Positions 1 to 10,093 are shown, counted from the first letter of the stretch. The stretch: DNA of 64,000 nt from Salinimicrobium nanhaiense (GCA_012038135.1 JAAVJQ010000007.1:124001-188000); one strand, 5' to 3'. Notes: generated by a model from the sequence alone, not told the origin. A program made the numbers and translations.

Positions 1-381
1 AGTGGCCAGGAATATGATATGGACCACAGATTGAAATTCTTCGAAAAAGATACCATTCCTAAAACTAAAGGTGTAATGTGGCCTTTAATGGAAAAGCTGG
101 GGCAGCTTAAGAATGAAAACCCTGCCTTACACGGAGGAAAAGAAGCAGCCGATTATACCAGATTAAAAACTTCTGCAGACAAACAGGTACTGGCCTTTGA
201 AAGATCTAAAAATGGAAAGAAGGTGATCTATGTTGCAAATTTATCAGACAAACCTGCCAATTTCACACTTGAATTGACAGAGGAATTGCAACCCTACCTG
301 GGGAAAAAAGAATTAAAAAAGGAAAAAAATGATCAATATCATTTTGCGCCCTGGGAATATGTAATATTAGCAGATAATTAA
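1..381 (+). CDS. Alpha-amylase family glycoside hydrolase (GH13), C-terminal end only
   Basis: The reading frame is open from the first base of the window, so this is the 3' end of a gene that starts outside it; the in-frame ATG at 19 is internal. The visible part begins S-G-Q-E-Y, which matches the conserved end of the GH13 barrel (the Y-x-G-Q-E stretch after the last active-site strand). A short helical segment follows, then a beta-rich C-terminal domain (about residues 50-120) of the kind that closes alpha-amylases. Expected role: cleavage of alpha-1,4-glucans, feeding the glycolytic genes downstream. The exact substrate cannot be read from this fragment. A hairpin terminator follows. Confidence 0.75.
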   Translation, partial: SGQEYDMDHRLKFFEKDTIPKTKGVMWPLMEKLGQLKNENPALHGGKEAADYTRLKTSADKQVLAFERSKNGKKVIYVANLSDKPANFTLELTEELQPYLGKKELKKEKNDQYHFAPWEYVILADN

Positions 382-402
382 AAAACTGCACAAAAAATTT
401 AT

Positions 403-429
403 AAAAAGCCTCTAAAAAGGGGCTTTTTT
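403..429 (+). terminator. Rho-independent terminator after the amylase gene
   Basis: An AAAAAGCC / GGCTTTTT stem with a short A-rich loop is followed by a T run. It separates the amylase gene from pfkA. Confidence 0.7.
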
Positions 430-505
430 GTTTTTTATTAACCGAAATCGTTTGAGTTTCAGCAGGGATTAGGTTATCTTAAGCATTTCAAATAGCTTTA
501 CGTCA

Positions 506-1492
506 ATGTTAGAAAAGATCAATAAAATTGGAGTTTTAACTTCCGGGGGAGACGCTCCGGGAATGAACGCAGCTATTAGAGCCGTAGTGCGAAGCTGCTC
601 TTACTTTAACCTTGAATGTGTTGGCATCTACAGAGGCTATCAGGGCCTTATTGAGGGAGACTTTGAAGTGCTCACTGCCCGATCTGTTCGCAATATCATT
701 AATAAAGGAGGAACCTTCCTTAAATCTGCACGTTCGAAGGAATTCATGACAAAAGAAGGCCGGGCTAAAGCTTTTCAAAAGTTACATGATGCAGGCATTG
801 ACGCTTTGGTGGTCATTGGGGGAGATGGTACTTTTACAGGTGCCATTTATCTTGAAGAAGAGCATGGAATTCCTATTGTAGGGATCCCCGGCACCATTGA
901 TAATGACATCAACGGCACCGACTATACCATTGGATATGACACCGCCTTAAATACGGTAGTTGACGCAATCGATAAGATACGCGATACTGCCAGTTCCCAT
1001 GACCGGCTGTTCCTGGTTGAGGTAATGGGTAGGGATGCAGGAGATATTGCCCTCAATGCCGGGGTAGGAGCCGGTGCCGAGGAGATCCTTATTCCTGAAG
1101 AAGACATGGGAGTTGAAAGAATGATGGAATCCCTTGAAAAGAGCAGAAAGACCGGTAAAACTTCAAGCATCATTGTAGTAGCGGAAGGTGAAAAAAGCGG
1201 GAAAAACATTTTTGAACTTGCCGAATATATTGGAGAAAAAATGGTAGATTATGATATTCGGGTATCTGTTCTTGGACATATTCAACGGGGAGGAGCTCCC
1301 AGTTGTTATGACAGGGTGCTTGCCAGCAAACTTGGCGTAGGTGCTGTAGAAGCCGTGCTTCGCGGAGAAAGCGGGGTCATGGTTGGAATAACAAACAAAA
1401 TAGTAACATCGGTGGATTTCAATACTGCCATAAAAGGCACCAGACCGTTAGATAAAGAATTGAGACGGGTATTGACTATCACCACTGTATAA
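506..1492 (+). CDS. pfkA: ATP-dependent 6-phosphofructokinase
   Basis: Phosphorylates fructose 6-phosphate to fructose 1,6-bisphosphate, the committed step of glycolysis, in the cytoplasm. The 328-residue length is normal for the bacterial PfkA family. Visible signatures are the N-terminal G-G-D-A-P-G-M-N phosphate loop (14-21), G-G-D-G (105-108, ATP site), T-I-D-N-D (130-134, with the catalytic Asp) and M-G-R (174-176, sugar-phosphate binding). The glycine after G-G-D at 108 fits an ATP-dependent rather than a PPi-dependent enzyme. gapA starts 18 bases downstream on the same strand with no terminator between them, so the two are probably co-transcribed. A weak -7-like TAgcTTTa lies just before the start. 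Confidence 0.97.
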   Translation: MLEKINKIGVLTSGGDAPGMNAAIRAVVRSCSYFNLECVGIYRGYQGLIEGDFEVLTARSVRNIINKGGTFLKSARSKEFMTKEGRAKAFQKLHDAGIDALVVIGGDGTFTGAIYLEEEHGIPIVGIPGTIDNDINGTDYTIGYDTALNTVVDAIDKIRDTASSHDRLFLVEVMGRDAGDIALNAGVGAGAEEILIPEEDMGVERMMESLEKSRKTGKTSSIIVVAEGEKSGKNIFELAEYIGEKMVDYDIRVSVLGHIQRGGAPSCYDRVLASKLGVGAVEAVLRGESGVMVGITNKIVTSVDFNTAIKGTRPLDKELRRVLTITTV

Positions 1493-2512
<1,020 letters not shown>

Positions 2513-2526
2513 AAAATAAATCGAGC

Positions 2527-2551
2527 AAAGCCCTGATAATTCAGGGCTTTT
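2527..2551 (+). terminator. Terminator after gapA
   Basis: Perfect 10-bp stem AAAGCCCTGA / TCAGGGCTTT with a 4-base loop, followed by a T-rich stretch. Confidence 0.85.
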
Positions 2552-2566
2552 CTATATTTTTCTACT

Positions 2567-3424
2567 ATGATATTAATAGCAGACGGAGGCTCCACAAAAT
2601 GTGACTGGATCTTACTGGATTCCAAAGGGGAGCAAATATTGAAAACACGTACCAAAGGTCTTAATCCTGCCGTGTTTAAAACAGAAGTACTCCAGGAGAG
2701 GCTGGAGGAAAACCTTGACCTTAAACAGGTAAGGGATGTGGTGGAAAAAGTACACTTTTATGGTGCAGGCTGTGGTACTCCAAAACCTACCGCTTTACTT
2801 AAATCCATACTAACCGCATTTTTTTCGGGTGCTTCAGAAGTTAAGGTGCAGGAAGATATGGTTGCAGCCGTATATGCGGTGACAGACCAGCCGGGGATCG
2901 TGTGTATCCTTGGTACCGGTTCCAACAGTTGTTACTACGATGGAAACACTATTAGAACCGCTGTAGATTCTCTTGGATACATTCTAATGGATGAGGCCAG
3001 CGGGAACTACTTCGGAAAAAGGCTTATCAGGGATTATTATTACCGAAAGATGCCAAAAACACTGGCAGATAAGTTTGCACTGGAATTTGATCTTTCTTCA
3101 GATACCATTAAAGAGAACATCTACAAAAAAGATAATCCAAACACGTATCTGGCTTCTTTTGCTGAATTTATTTTTAAGAACGAGAGGAATGGCTATTTCT
3201 ATCAGCTTATTGCTGAAGGGATGCAGAACTTCATTGAGCACCGGGTGCTGTGTTTCAAGGAAGCTCAAAATGTGCCTATCCATTTTGTAGGCTCTATAGC
3301 CTATTTTTCACAGGATATTATAAAAGATGCTTTACAGCCTTACCGTCTTGAACCCGGAAATTTTGTTCAAAGACCTATTGACGGAATTATTGATTATTAT
3401 CGAAAGCATATTGTAGGAAAGTAA
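2567..3424 (+). CDS. BadF/BadG/BcrA/BcrD-type ATPase, N-acetylglucosamine kinase-like
   Basis: A sugar-kinase-fold (ASKHA) ATPase of 285 residues. The phosphate-1 loop D-G-G-S-T-K-C-D-W is at 6-14, and the phosphate-2 loop G-T-G-S-N-S is at 116-121. It resembles eukaryotic NAGK and the bacterial GlcNAc-kinase-like members of the BadF family, so phosphorylation of N-acetylglucosamine or a related amino sugar, possibly in cell-wall recycling, is the likely role. The substrate is inferred from family resemblance only. It follows the gapA terminator and is closed by its own hairpin, so it is probably a single-gene unit. Confidence 0.85.
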   Translation: MILIADGGSTKCDWILLDSKGEQILKTRTKGLNPAVFKTEVLQERLEENLDLKQVRDVVEKVHFYGAGCGTPKPTALLKSILTAFFSGASEVKVQEDMVAAVYAVTDQPGIVCILGTGSNSCYYDGNTIRTAVDSLGYILMDEASGNYFGKRLIRDYYYRKMPKTLADKFALEFDLSSDTIKENIYKKDNPNTYLASFAEFIFKNERNGYFYQLIAEGMQNFIEHRVLCFKEAQNVPIHFVGSIAYFSQDIIKDALQPYRLEPGNFVQRPIDGIIDYYRKHIVGK

Positions 3425-3447
3425 GATTCTTCTATAAATATAATCGG

Positions 3448-3475
3448 CGGCTACCATTTGGTAGCCGTTGCTTTT
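3448..3475 (+). terminator. Terminator after the BadF-type kinase
   Basis: Perfect 8-bp stem CGGCTACC / GGTAGCCG with a 4-base loop, then a short T run. Confidence 0.75.
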
Positions 3476-3631
3476 TATACCTGTCAAAAATGCCCTTTTA
3501 AATAATTTTATCTTGGCTCCTGGTTCTTGATTCTTGAATCTCTTTTTGTATAACTCATAAATAAATGTTTAAAATTCAGCCTGAACGCCTTAAGCCGAAA
3601 TTTTTATTACATTTAAAAAAAGAATTTTTTA

Positions 3632-5170
3632 ATGCTGGTAAAAGTATACGGAAGTGCTGTCTTTGGCGTGGAAGCCACCACAATCACCGTGGAAGTGAAC
3701 GTAGATACCGGCATTGCATACCATCTCGTGGGACTTCCTGATAGTGCAGTCAAAGAGAGTAGTTTTAGAATCGCTGCGGCCCTTAAAAATGTCGGCTTCC
3801 ATCTTCCGGGAAAAAAGATCACAATAAATATGGCACCCGCCGATCTCCGGAAAGAAGGTTCTGCTTACGATCTCACTTTTGCCATGGGAATCCTGATAGC
3901 TTCTGGCCAAATCAAAGCTACTAATATTGGGGATTATATCATCATGGGAGAACTTTCCCTTGATGGAAGTCTGCAGCCTATACGAGGAGCTTTACCTATA
4001 GCTATTAAAGCCAAAGAAGAAGGTTTTAAAGGCTTTATACTTCCGAAGCAAAATGTCAAGGAAGCAGCAATAGTAAGCGACCTTGAGGTTTACGGGATTG
4101 AAAATATAGAGCAGCTAATTCGCTTTTTTGACAGGGGAGAGCCGCTGGAACGCACCATCATTGACACCCGAAAAGAATTCTACCAGGAACTGGAACACCC
4201 GGAGCATGATTTTGCCGATGTAAAAGGACAGGAATCGATCAAACGCTGTATGGAAATTGCAGCGGCAGGCGGACATAATATTATTTTGATAGGTCCGCCG
4301 GGAGCGGGAAAAACCATGCTGGCAAAGCGGCTTCCGAGTATCCTGCCGCCTATGACCTTACATGAAGCTCTGGAAACCACAAAGATCCACAGCGTTGTGG
4401 GACGGGTGAAGGAGAATGTAGGTTTGATGGCACACAGGCCTTTCAGGAGTCCCCACCATACAATAAGCGATGTGGCCTTAGTAGGTGGGGGAGCTTATCC
4501 GCAGCCGGGGGAGATTTCTCTTTCCCACAACGGAGTATTGTTCCTGGATGAACTTCCGGAGTTTAAAAGAAGCGTGCTGGAGGTAATGCGGCAACCGCTT
4601 GAAGACAGGGAGGTGACGATTTCCCGGGCGAAATTCACTGTCACCTATCCTTCCAGTTTTATGCTGGTGGCAAGCATGAATCCCAGCCCCAGCGGATTTT
4701 TCAATGATCCCGGATCGCCAAATACTTCTTCCCCGGCAGAAATGCAGCGGTACATGAGCAAAATTAGCGGACCTTTGCTGGACCGTATTGATATTCATAT
4801 TGAAGTGACTCCCGTACCTTTTGAAAAGTTGAGTGAAGAGCGGCGGGGAGAAAGTAGTGTGGATATAAGAAAAAGAGTTACCGCCGCAAGGCAAAAACAA
4901 ACAGAGAGATTTGCCGACAATGAGAAGGTGCACTATAATGCTCAAATGAGCGTTCGGCAAATAAGGAAATACTGTGCACTGGACGAATCTTCCATGAACC
5001 TGCTAAAAATAGCTATGGAGCGGCTCAACCTTTCGGCCAGAGCATATGACAGGATTTTGAAAGTTTCCCGTACCATTGCCGATCTTGAAGATTCAGAAAA
5101 TATTAAAGGACCCCATATTAGCGAAGCCATTCAATACAGAAGCCTGGACAGGGAAGGATGGCTTGGATAA
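3632..5170 (+). CDS. YifB family Mg-chelatase-like AAA+ ATPase (ComM-like)
   Basis: 512 residues with the usual three-part YifB/ComM layout. First is an N-terminal ChlI/Lon-protease-fold domain (about 1-170) with [10 protein letters not shown]. Next is the AAA+ Mg-chelatase domain with Walker A G-P-P-G-A-G-K-T (221-228) and Walker [10 protein letters not shown]. The C-terminal Mg_chelatase_C domain (about 410-512) contains L-S-A-R-A-Y-D-R. ComM, the characterised relative, is a hexameric helicase that promotes branch migration during transformation; a similar DNA-processing role is inferred. The upstream 207 bases hold no gene. The next gene starts 9 bases after the stop. Confidence 0.93.
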   Translation: MLVKVYGSAVFGVEATTITVEVNVDTGIAYHLVGLPDSAVKESSFRIAAALKNVGFHLPGKKITINMAPADLRKEGSAYDLTFAMGILIASGQIKATNIGDYIIMGELSLDGSLQPIRGALPIAIKAKEEGFKGFILPKQNVKEAAIVSDLEVYGIENIEQLIRFFDRGEPLERTIIDTRKEFYQELEHPEHDFADVKGQESIKRCMEIAAAGGHNIILIGPPGAGKTMLAKRLPSILPPMTLHEALETTKIHSVVGRVKENVGLMAHRPFRSPHHTISDVALVGGGAYPQPGEISLSHNGVLFLDELPEFKRSVLEVMRQPLEDREVTISRAKFTVTYPSSFMLVASMNPSPSGFFNDPGSPNTSSPAEMQRYMSKISGPLLDRIDIHIEVTPVPFEKLSEERRGESSVDIRKRVTAARQKQTERFADNEKVHYNAQMSVRQIRKYCALDESSMNLLKIAMERLNLSARAYDRILKVSRTIADLEDSENIKGPHISEAIQYRSLDREGWLG

Positions 5171-5179
5171 ACCAATGTT

Positions 5180-6328
5180 ATGAGAAAAATGATGATTGTA
5201 ATTGCCGCCATGGCAATAGTTAGTTGTAAAGGAAATGATGAAACTCCTGGAGAAATTGGTGTGGAGGATTCCACCCTTGTAGATGAAGCTGTAGCAATTT
5301 TGGAAAGACCGGCAACCATAGTACTCACCCTGGAGGAAGCTAATAAACTGGCAGAACTTCCGCTTAATTGTATCAACGTCGAGTATCCAAATAAACTCAA
5401 CCAGACTTTGGCCGGTGCCGAAGATCTGGGGGAGCCAAAGGAGCTGCATCCGGCGTTTTACGGATGTTTTGACTGGCATTCTTCAGTCCATGGGCATTGG
5501 TCTCTTGTGAGCCTCTTAAAACAGTTTCCCGATCTTAAGAAAGCCGATGAGATAAGAGAAAAGCTTAAAACTTCTCTTTCCCAAGAAAATATGGAAGCCG
5601 AAGTAAAATACTTCAGCAGAGAACAGGAAAGCACTTTTGAGCGCACCTATGGATGGGCGTGGGTCTTAAAACTCGCCGAAGAACTTAAAACCTGGGAAGA
5701 TCCCCTGGGACAGGAGCTGAGTGAAAATCTGCAGCCGCTTACCCACCTAATGGTTGACAAATTCAAGGAGTTTCTTCCCAAGCTCAATTATCCTATTCGT
5801 GTGGGAGAACATACCAATACAGCCTTTGCGCTTACTTTGGCTCACGATTATGCTGTAACTACCGAAAATGAAGAATTGAGGATGTTGATCGACAAAAGAG
5901 CGAGAGATTACTATATCAATGACGATAACTGCCCTGTAAGCTGGGAACCGGGAGGTTTTGACTTTCTTTCTCCCTGTTTTTCTGAGATCGATATCATGCG
6001 CCGGGTGCTGAGCAAAAACGCATTTAAAATGTGGATGAATGATTTCCTGCCTCAGCTTAAAAAGAATGACTTTACCCTGGAAGTAGCCGAAGTTACAGAT
6101 CGTACAGACGGAAAACTGGTGCATTTGGATGGCCTCAACTTTAGCCGTGCATGGGTGCTCTATGGGCTTTCAAATCAATATCCTGAAACTTACGGTCACC
6201 TGCGGAAACTTGCAGATGAACATGTGGCTTATTCCTTTCCAAATTTAGTAGGAGATTCGTATGAAGGCGGCCACTGGCTTGGTTCCTTCGCATTATACGC
6301 TATTCAGGAAAGCAATAAGGAAGAGTGA
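5180..6328 (+). CDS. DUF2891 family lipoprotein
   Basis: 382 residues. The N-terminus (M-R-K-M-M-I-V-I-A-A-M-A-I-V-S-C-K) is a lipoprotein signal peptide with the lipidated Cys at about residue 16, so the protein should sit in the cell envelope. The body is all-alpha and carries the DUF2891 signature around H-P-A-F-Y-G-C-F-D-W-H-S-S-V-H-G-H-W (about 93-110). Conserved Trp, Asp and Glu residues recur, as in alpha/alpha-toroid sugar enzymes. Its activity is unknown. The stop codon overlaps the GTG start of the Nramp-like gene (GTGA), so it is probably translated with the 5-oxoproline genes downstream. Confidence 0.88.
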   Translation: MRKMMIVIAAMAIVSCKGNDETPGEIGVEDSTLVDEAVAILERPATIVLTLEEANKLAELPLNCINVEYPNKLNQTLAGAEDLGEPKELHPAFYGCFDWHSSVHGHWSLVSLLKQFPDLKKADEIREKLKTSLSQENMEAEVKYFSREQESTFERTYGWAWVLKLAEELKTWEDPLGQELSENLQPLTHLMVDKFKEFLPKLNYPIRVGEHTNTAFALTLAHDYAVTTENEELRMLIDKRARDYYINDDNCPVSWEPGGFDFLSPCFSEIDIMRRVLSKNAFKMWMNDFLPQLKKNDFTLEVAEVTDRTDGKLVHLDGLNFSRAWVLYGLSNQYPETYGHLRKLADEHVAYSFPNLVGDSYEGGHWLGSFALYAIQESNKEE

Positions 6329-7554
6329 GGAACTGGCTGAAGAATTTAGGGCCGGGAGTGTTGGTTTCAGCTGCATTTATAGGTCCGGGTACGGTGACCG
6401 TGTGTACGCTGGCGGGGGTAGAATTCGGTTTTTCTCTGCTTTGGGCCCTGTTGTTGTCGGTAATCGCATGTATAATTCTTCAGGAAATGGCGGCCAGGGT
6501 AGGTTTGGTAACCCAAAAAGGTCTTAGCGAAGTCATTAGAGAAGAGATCAAAAATCCGCTTTTTAGGAATCTTGCGATCCTGTTGATCTTTTCGGCTATC
6601 GTATTTGGAAATGCCGCTTATGAAGCGGGCAACATTTCGGGTGCTGTGTTGGGAATATCTGCCATTGTGCCCTCTTATCTGCTTGATTTTGGTATTGTTT
6701 CTTTAAACCTATGGAGTCTGGTAATCGGCTTTATTGCCTTTGCTTTACTTGCAGTAGGAAATTATAAGGTGCTGGAAAGGGCATTTATAGGCCTGGTTGC
6801 CGTCATGAGTATTTCTTTTCTGGTCACCGCTGTTCTTACAAAACCCGATCTTTCTGCTCTTTTAAAAGGACTTTTTATTCCGTCCAAAGGTTCTGCCGTA
6901 CTATTAACTGTCATGGCTCTCATAGGAACCACTGTTGTGCCTTATAATTTGTTTTTACATGCCTCCCTGGTCTCTGAAAAGTGGAAAGAAAAAGCTTCTC
7001 TTAAAATGGCTCAAAAAGAGCTTTTTTGGAGCATTAGCCTTGGAGGTATCGTTTCCATGGCCATTGTTGTAACTGCTGCAGCCTCCGGAGTAACCAATGT
7101 TGCTACCGCCGCAGATCTTGCTGCAGGGCTGGAACCGGTTTTTGGCCGTTTTGCTACCTGGTTTCTCGCTTTAGGATTATTTGCCGCCGGAATTTCTTCG
7201 GCAATAACAGCTCCGCTGGCCGCGGCATACGTGGTAAGCGGTTGTATGGGTTGGAAAAAAGACTTAACTTCAGGAAAGTTCAGGCTGGTTTGGGCTGGAA
7301 TTTTGGTGCTGGGAATGATCTTTTCGTCGATTGGATTTCAGCCGGTGGAGATCATCAGGTTTGCGCAGGTGGCGAACGGTATTCTTTTACCCGTGGTTGC
7401 GGTTTTTCTGCTCTGGATCGTGAATAGGTCTTCATTAATGGGCAACTCGAAGAATTCACTTAAGCTCAATATTGCCGCTTTCCTGGTGATAGGGATCACG
7501 ATCTTCCTGGGAGCCAAATCTGTATTTACTGTACTTCAGAATTTATGGCTATGA
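6325..7554 (+). CDS. Nramp-fold (YcsG-like) transporter lacking the canonical metal ligands
   Basis: A 409-residue polytopic membrane protein with about 11 hydrophobic segments in the Nramp order. GTG is chosen as start because it overlaps the preceding TGA and gives the typical short N-terminus before TM1. The metal-binding D-P-G-N of TM1 is replaced by G-P-G-T (about residues 20-23). The M-P-H of TM6 is replaced by V-P-Y (in V-V-P-Y-N-L-F-L-H). True Mn/Fe transporters need these residues. A similar Nramp relative (ycsG) sits beside the pxp genes in Bacillus subtilis. Here it overlaps pxpA by 4 bases. I infer a role in uptake of 5-oxoproline or another organic substrate, or of a different ion; this is untested. 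Confidence 0.85.
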   Translation: MRNWLKNLGPGVLVSAAFIGPGTVTVCTLAGVEFGFSLLWALLLSVIACIILQEMAARVGLVTQKGLSEVIREEIKNPLFRNLAILLIFSAIVFGNAAYEAGNISGAVLGISAIVPSYLLDFGIVSLNLWSLVIGFIAFALLAVGNYKVLERAFIGLVAVMSISFLVTAVLTKPDLSALLKGLFIPSKGSAVLLTVMALIGTTVVPYNLFLHASLVSEKWKEKASLKMAQKELFWSISLGGIVSMAIVVTAAASGVTNVATAADLAAGLEPVFGRFATWFLALGLFAAGISSAITAPLAAAYVVSGCMGWKKDLTSGKFRLVWAGILVLGMIFSSIGFQPVEIIRFAQVANGILLPVVAVFLLWIVNRSSLMGNSKNSLKLNIAAFLVIGITIFLGAKSVFTVLQNLWL

Positions 7555-8288
7555 AAACTATTCACATTAACTGCGACCTGGGAGAAGGAGGGGAGCATGA
7601 CCGGGAGCTTATGCCTCTTATTTCTGCCTGCAATATTGCCTGCGGCGGACATGCAGGAACTTTGGAAACCATGCAACACACCGTAGATCTTGCCATGGAA
7701 CACGGGGTGGAAATAGGCGCGCACCCTTCTTATCCCGATAAAGAGAACTTCGGAAGGAGTCCCGTAAAAATGAACGACGAGGAACTTAAACGGTCTTTGG
7801 TTGCACAGATCTTAAGCCTTAAGCAGATCACCGAAGCTGAAGGCGCAGTCCTTACCCACGTTAAACCTCACGGAGCTCTCTACAATGATGCACAAAAAGA
7901 TAAGCACGTAGCAGGTATCATAATCGAATCTATTCTTGAATTTGGAGATGAGCTGGTTTTATATGCTCCGGAAAATTCTGTGATAAGCGATCTTGCTGAA
8001 GGAAAACTGAAGCTGCGCTATGAAGCTTTTGCCGACCGTAATTATAACCTTGACGGAAGCCTTGTTTCCAGGAAGGAAGCGAATGCTTTGATCACCAAAA
8101 AAGAGGAAGTTTTAAAGCATCTTTTGGCCATGATCTTAGAGGGAAAAATAAGCACTCCAAAAGGGGAAAAAATAGGCACTTGCGCCACCACATTTTGTCT
8201 TCATAGTGACACGCCAAATTCGGTAGAAATTCTTCAATATTTACACGCAGAATTGGGTGCCAAAAATGTAAAAATTTCAAGAGGTTAA
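7551..8288 (+). CDS. pxpA: 5-oxoprolinase subunit A (LamB/YcsF family)
   Basis: Part of the PxpABC complex, which hydrolyses 5-oxoproline (pyroglutamate) to glutamate with ATP. The LamB/YcsF signature N-C-D-L-G-E-G is near the N-terminus, followed by I-A-C-G-G-H-A-G (about 29-36), G-A-H-P-S-Y-P-D and H-V-K-P-H-G-A-L-Y-N. About 245 residues, the family norm. ATG at 7551 overlaps the stop of the transporter gene (ATGA); an in-frame ATG at 7545 would add two residues. The stop overlaps the pxpB start (TAATG). Confidence 0.95.
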   Translation: MKTIHINCDLGEGGEHDRELMPLISACNIACGGHAGTLETMQHTVDLAMEHGVEIGAHPSYPDKENFGRSPVKMNDEELKRSLVAQILSLKQITEAEGAVLTHVKPHGALYNDAQKDKHVAGIIIESILEFGDELVLYAPENSVISDLAEGKLKLRYEAFADRNYNLDGSLVSRKEANALITKKEEVLKHLLAMILEGKISTPKGEKIGTCATTFCLHSDTPNSVEILQYLHAELGAKNVKISRG

Positions 8289-9019
8289 TGCAGGTATTTC
8301 CAAAGATATCCAGGATGGGGGAGCAGGCAATTCTGCTTCAGTTTGAGCCGGAGATCAGTGAAAAAGTGCTTAAAAAAGTGCTGGTTTGTCAAAAAATACT
8401 TCAGGAAAAATTTCTTAAAGGAGGAGTTGAGGTGATCAACACATATCATTCATTATTAGTCACTTATCCTGATGCTATAGAAAACGCTTATGACGGCTTT
8501 TTGCAACTGAAAGAGGAGCTTGAGCTGGCGAAGATACTAGATAATTTTAAATCTCACCTGTTTCATATTCCGGTTTGTTATGATGAAAAATTTGGTGTTG
8601 ATCTTGATGAAATTTCTGAAGCAAAAGAGCTTCAAAAAAGGGAAATAATTCGCCTTCATTCTACGGCATTATACACTGTCTATTTCACCGGATTTTTACC
8701 CGGATTTTTATACCTGGGAGGCCTGCCGGAAAAGCTCCATTTTTCTCGCAGGGAATACCCCCGAATCGAGGTGCCGAAAGGCGCTGTGGGAATAGGTGAA
8801 AAACAGACCGGAATTTACCCTCAAAAAAGTCCGGGCGGTTGGAATATACTAGGGAATTCTCCTGTGCCGCTTTTTGATCCAAATTTAAATCCTCCTTGCG
8901 AAATTATGGCCGGAGATAAGATCAGGTTCTATGAGATAAGTCTGGAGGAACATCAGGAAATTTCGGAAATGGTGGAGAAAGGGAAATTCAAATTCCGGAA
9001 GGAGGAGTACGATGGGTAA
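8288..9019 (+). CDS. pxpB: 5-oxoprolinase subunit B (KipI family)
   Basis: 243-residue KipI-type subunit of 5-oxoprolinase, which acts with PxpC. The hallmark run G-F-L-P-G-F-L-Y-L-G-G-L-P is followed by P-R-x-x-V-P-x-G-A-V-G-I-G and the S-P-G-G-W-N-I-L-G motif, all in the C-terminal half. The N-terminal ~90 residues form the usual alpha/beta KipI domain. Start and stop codons overlap pxpA and pxpC, so translation is very likely coupled. In Bacillus the orthologue was first described as an inhibitor of the sporulation kinase KinA; the enzymatic role is the better fit here. Confidence 0.94.
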   Translation: MQVFPKISRMGEQAILLQFEPEISEKVLKKVLVCQKILQEKFLKGGVEVINTYHSLLVTYPDAIENAYDGFLQLKEELELAKILDNFKSHLFHIPVCYDEKFGVDLDEISEAKELQKREIIRLHSTALYTVYFTGFLPGFLYLGGLPEKLHFSRREYPRIEVPKGAVGIGEKQTGIYPQKSPGGWNILGNSPVPLFDPNLNPPCEIMAGDKIRFYEISLEEHQEISEMVEKGKFKFRKEEYDG

Positions 9020-9869
9020 AATAGAAGTTTTGCATCCGGGTTTATATTCAAGCATCCAGGATCTGGGGAGATTTGGATTCAGGAAATATGGAGTGCCGCA
9101 AAGTGGCGCGATGGATGAGCGGGCTGCAGGCATGGCCAATCTACTGCTGCAAAATGAACCTAACGCTGCAGTTCTCGAGATCACACTACAGGGGCCGGTG
9201 CTGAAGTTTCAGGAAGCTGCCGAAATTGTGATTACCGGAGCAGATTTATCGCCTGTGCTTGATGGGGAAAAGCTTTTTAATAACCACGTTGTTCATGTCA
9301 AGGCGGGGCGGGTACTAAAGTTTGGTAGCAGGATATCAGGATTTAGAGCGTATGTGGCGATAAAAAATGGTTTTCAAACCCCCGAAATCTTGAAGAGCCG
9401 ATCCTGGTGCAAAAGTGTGACTCCGCATCACAGGCTGGAAAAGGGAATGGAAATCCCATTTTTGAGGAGTGGCATTTCAGCTTCAGAAAAATTTTCAGCA
9501 GTGAGATCTAATACTTATTTAGTTTCAGAAATCATCGAAGTTTATCCCGGTCCTGAATTTGATCTGCTTTCAGCTTCAGAAAAAGAGAGGCTTCAAAAAT
9601 GCCCTTTTTCAGTAGGAATGGACAGCGATCGTATGGGGATACAGTTTCAGGAAAAGCTTCAGAATTCTTTAGAGCCTATCATTACAGGACCTGTACTTCC
9701 GGGTACCGTTCAGTTGACTCCTTCGGGCGTATTGATCGCATTAATGAAAGACTGTCAAACCACCGGCGGATATCCCAGGATTTTACAAATCACTCAAGAA
9801 GGATTAAATATTTTGGCACAAAAATTACCTGGAGAACAACTTCAGATAAAACTTGTTAATTATCGCTAG
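9012..9869 (+). CDS. pxpC: 5-oxoprolinase subunit C (KipA / biotin-dependent carboxyltransferase-like)
   Basis: 285-residue KipA/AHS2-family subunit. It begins with the diagnostic H-P-G-L-Y-S-S-I-Q-D-L-G-R, then G-V-P-Q-S-G-A-M-D, and has G-M-D-S-D-R-M-G near residue 203 and T-T-G-G-Y-P-R-I-L near the end. It overlaps pxpB by 8 bases. It is the last gene of the DUF2891-transporter-pxpABC cluster; a large palindrome lies just downstream. Confidence 0.94.
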   Translation: MGKIEVLHPGLYSSIQDLGRFGFRKYGVPQSGAMDERAAGMANLLLQNEPNAAVLEITLQGPVLKFQEAAEIVITGADLSPVLDGEKLFNNHVVHVKAGRVLKFGSRISGFRAYVAIKNGFQTPEILKSRSWCKSVTPHHRLEKGMEIPFLRSGISASEKFSAVRSNTYLVSEIIEVYPGPEFDLLSASEKERLQKCPFSVGMDSDRMGIQFQEKLQNSLEPIITGPVLPGTVQLTPSGVLIALMKDCQTTGGYPRILQITQEGLNILAQKLPGEQLQIKLVNYR

Positions 9870-9891
9870 ATTAAATATTTAAAGTAAAAAA

Positions 9892-9953
9892 GATGTCAGA
9901 CAACAAGGTAATCTTACTTACCCTACATTATAAGCTACCTTCTGAATGACATC
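9892..9953. repeat. Long imperfect palindrome after pxpC
   Basis: Arms GATGTCA (9892) and AAGGTA (9905) are mirrored by TACCTT (9936) and TGACATC (9947), with a central unpaired region. It could be a terminator or mRNA-stabilising hairpin for the pxp operon; the T tract after it is short. Confidence 0.5.
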
Positions 9954-10071
9954 CTTTCTTTCAACATCTTTAATTTAAAGGTTTTTAGCTGTTTTTACAA
10001 AATAACCAGGAGTTAAAAAAGTACATTCAAGTGCCTGAAGCAGATTATTTTAATAGATGCAGATAAAGGAA

Positions 10072-10079
10072 TATCTTTG
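10072..10079 (+). promoter_or_regulatory. Bacteroidota -7 promoter element for the GNAT-nitrilase gene
   Basis: TATCTTTG matches TAnnTTTG, 14 bases before the GTG start. The expected -33 element is weak (TTATTTTA region). Confidence 0.55.
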
Positions 10080-10093
10080 TAAAAAAATTGTAA

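Noticed and set aside
3476-3631. Short repeats (GGTTCTTGATTCTTGAATC) before yifB considered as a regulatory array
   Set aside because: Too short and irregular to support a call.
4478-4960. 160-codon open frame antisense to yifB
   Set aside because: Lies wholly within the conserved ATPase domain of yifB; the translation has no recognisable motif.
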